A DNA stretch of 64,000 nt from Paenibacillus sp. CC-CFT747 (lineage in GTDB: Bacteria > Bacillota > Bacilli > Paenibacillales > NBRC-103111). A model generated the notes under the pieces. It was given only the letters and a program-made list of their open reading frames with translations. It made no database searches and had not been told where the DNA came from. This document shows positions 63,130-64,000 of this stretch, piece by piece. The DNA is taken from assembly GCA_030323305.1 (NCBI GenBank), contig CP106741.1, positions 1,824,001-1,888,000 on the forward strand, written 5' to 3'. Made by a program: the position numbers and the translations under genes. Each line of letters starts with the position of its first letter. Position 1 is the stretch's first letter.

Positions 63130-63515
63130 AGTCTTCTCCGTTCATTAACGTAATCAAACTCATATGGTTATATCTTGCTCTGTAATCGAAAAATCATACG
63201 ACCGGCAATTGGAGCAGTAAATTTATTTGGTGTTAGATATGCCGAAGTGATATTCAAAAATAATCTAAGTGGGAAAGAAAATGTCGATGTAGCTGGGATT
63301 AGACCTTCTTATGCAGCTGAGTTTAGTTAAGGCATCAGATTATCTAGGCATGTAATTCCTAATGATTAACCATTATGTAAGTTAAGCGCTGTTCAAAAGC
63401 AGCCCTTTTTTATAATTTGATTATAGGGGTTCCCCTCTATTTATAAGTGAAAGCAGCGTACTTTAAGTGGCTGCCCGACAAGGGGTATACTAAGAAGGAA
63501 AGGATGTGGTTGATA
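63130..63515. other. Gap between gerA and the last gene
   Basis: Contains a plus-strand open stretch (about 63160-63329) ending AVNLFGVRYAEVIFKNNLSG then ENVDVAGIRPSYAAEFS and a stop. It has no start codon or family I know and may be a gene tail. A GCGCTGTTCAAAAGCAGCCC-type hairpin with T run follows at about 63387-63412. Confidence 0.35.
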
Positions 63516-64000
63516 ATGGAGACAATGAAGGCGGTAGCACTTACCCGGTATCTGCCGATTGATAATCCGGAAAGCCTGGTCGATGTGGTTGTTGAGAAAC
63601 AAAGCGCGGCAGGCCGTGATCTTTTGGTCAAAGTGGTGGCCATCTCCGTCAATCCGGTCGACACCAAGGTACGCGCGCCTAAGGACAAAGTGGAAGAAGT
63701 CCCTAAAATTTTAGGCTGGGATGTAGCGGGAATTGTAGAAGAGGCTGGACCGGATTGCTCGTTGTTTCGTCCGGGGGATGAAGTGTTCTATGCGGGAAGC
63801 ATTGCGCGGCAAGGAGGCAACAGTGAATATCATCTGGTCGACGAGCGAATTGTCGGTCGCAAGCCAGCGTCCCTGGATTTTGCGGAAGCAGCGGCTTTGC
63901 CTTTAACTTCTATCACTGCCTGGGAAGCGTTATTTACCCGAATGTCGATTTCTCAAGATCCGGCCGCCAATGAAGGAAAGGCCCTGCTGATTATCGGCGC
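63516..64000 (+). CDS. MDR-family zinc-type alcohol dehydrogenase/quinone reductase, 3' end outside window
   Basis: First 161 codons only. METMKAVALTRYLPIDNPES, AISVNPVDTKVRAPKDKVEE, KILGWDVAGIVEEAGPDCSL then FRPGDEVFYAGSIARQGGNS, ASLDFAEAAALPLTSITAWE and the start of the NADP loop (ALLIIG). Fits the zinc-binding-alcohol-dehydrogenase family of quinone-type reductases (YogA-like). GGAAAGG lies upstream of ATG 63516; ATG 63525 is the alternative. Third MDR-type gene in this window. Confidence 0.85.
   Translation, partial: METMKAVALTRYLPIDNPESLVDVVVEKQSAAGRDLLVKVVAISVNPVDTKVRAPKDKVEEVPKILGWDVAGIVEEAGPDCSLFRPGDEVFYAGSIARQGGNSEYHLVDERIVGRKPASLDFAEAAALPLTSITAWEALFTRMSISQDPAANEGKALLIIG

Overview
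The window looks like chromosomal DNA of a spore-forming Bacillota, most likely Paenibacillaceae (Paenibacillus-like). The reasons are a gerA-gerB-gerC germination operon, several CotF-type coat genes, secreted pectin-degrading enzymes, strong GGAGG ribosome sites with frequent TTG/GTG starts, and many small one-component regulators beside their targets. Placement at genus level is inference. GC content is uneven: the stretches near 19-21 kb and 56-58 kb are very GC-rich, while the MATE gene (28-29.7 kb) and the ger operon (59.5-63.1 kb) are AT-rich. No rRNA, tRNA or CRISPR array was found.

Layout. 0-8 kb: metallophosphoesterase (cut by the window edge), DMT exporter, a MarR / threonine aldolase-like / nucleotidyltransferase operon, a SnoaL-like protein, a secreted SGNH esterase, LtrA. 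8-18 kb: Yellow/MRJP-type protein, two CBO0543-type membrane proteins, a possible MITE, and a family of CotF-type coat genes, one set coupled to a zinc alcohol dehydrogenase and one set decayed; then a secreted SH3-like protein and a MerR-controlled SDR. 18-24.5 kb: two DUF2269-like membrane proteins (one paired with PadR), YafY/MFS divergon, C39 lipoprotein, ArsR-SRPBCC-YciI-TfoX operon. 25-35 kb: large pectate lyase, GNAT, MATE, beta/gamma-crystallin protein, UMP kinase-like gene behind a structured leader, BirA-controlled bioB, MraY-like transferase. 35-47 kb: giant lamin-tail/phosphoesterase exoprotein, DinB and a truncated YafY regulator, catalase, MFS, Fnr-controlled hcp, DUF421 protein. 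47-59.5 kb: TetR with two SDRs, TetR with DUF4188 and quinone reductase, GIY-YIG protein, tandem P-loop protein, Crp-type regulator with a quinone oxidoreductase, Rrf2 with an NmrA-type reductase, Old Yellow Enzyme, and several gene remnants. 59.5-63.1 kb: gerABC. The window ends inside another MDR-family reductase.

Shared logic. Many units follow one plan: a small regulator, a perfect palindrome in its promoter, and one or two redox or small-molecule-modifying enzymes next to it (MarR, MerR, ArsR, TetR twice, Rrf2, YafY). This reads as a stress and detoxification region (aldehydes, quinones, NO/hydroxylamine, peroxide) with secreted plant-polymer enzymes and sporulation/germination genes.

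Quality caveat. More than 30 genes are split by single-base frameshifts. Of about 44 that I could assign by frame arithmetic, about 38 are one-base losses, often inside a homopolymer run, and restoring one base gives each protein its normal family length. Sequencing or assembly error is the simplest explanation, so I annotate these as CDS with frameshifts and keep 'pseudogene' for truncated or rearranged remnants.
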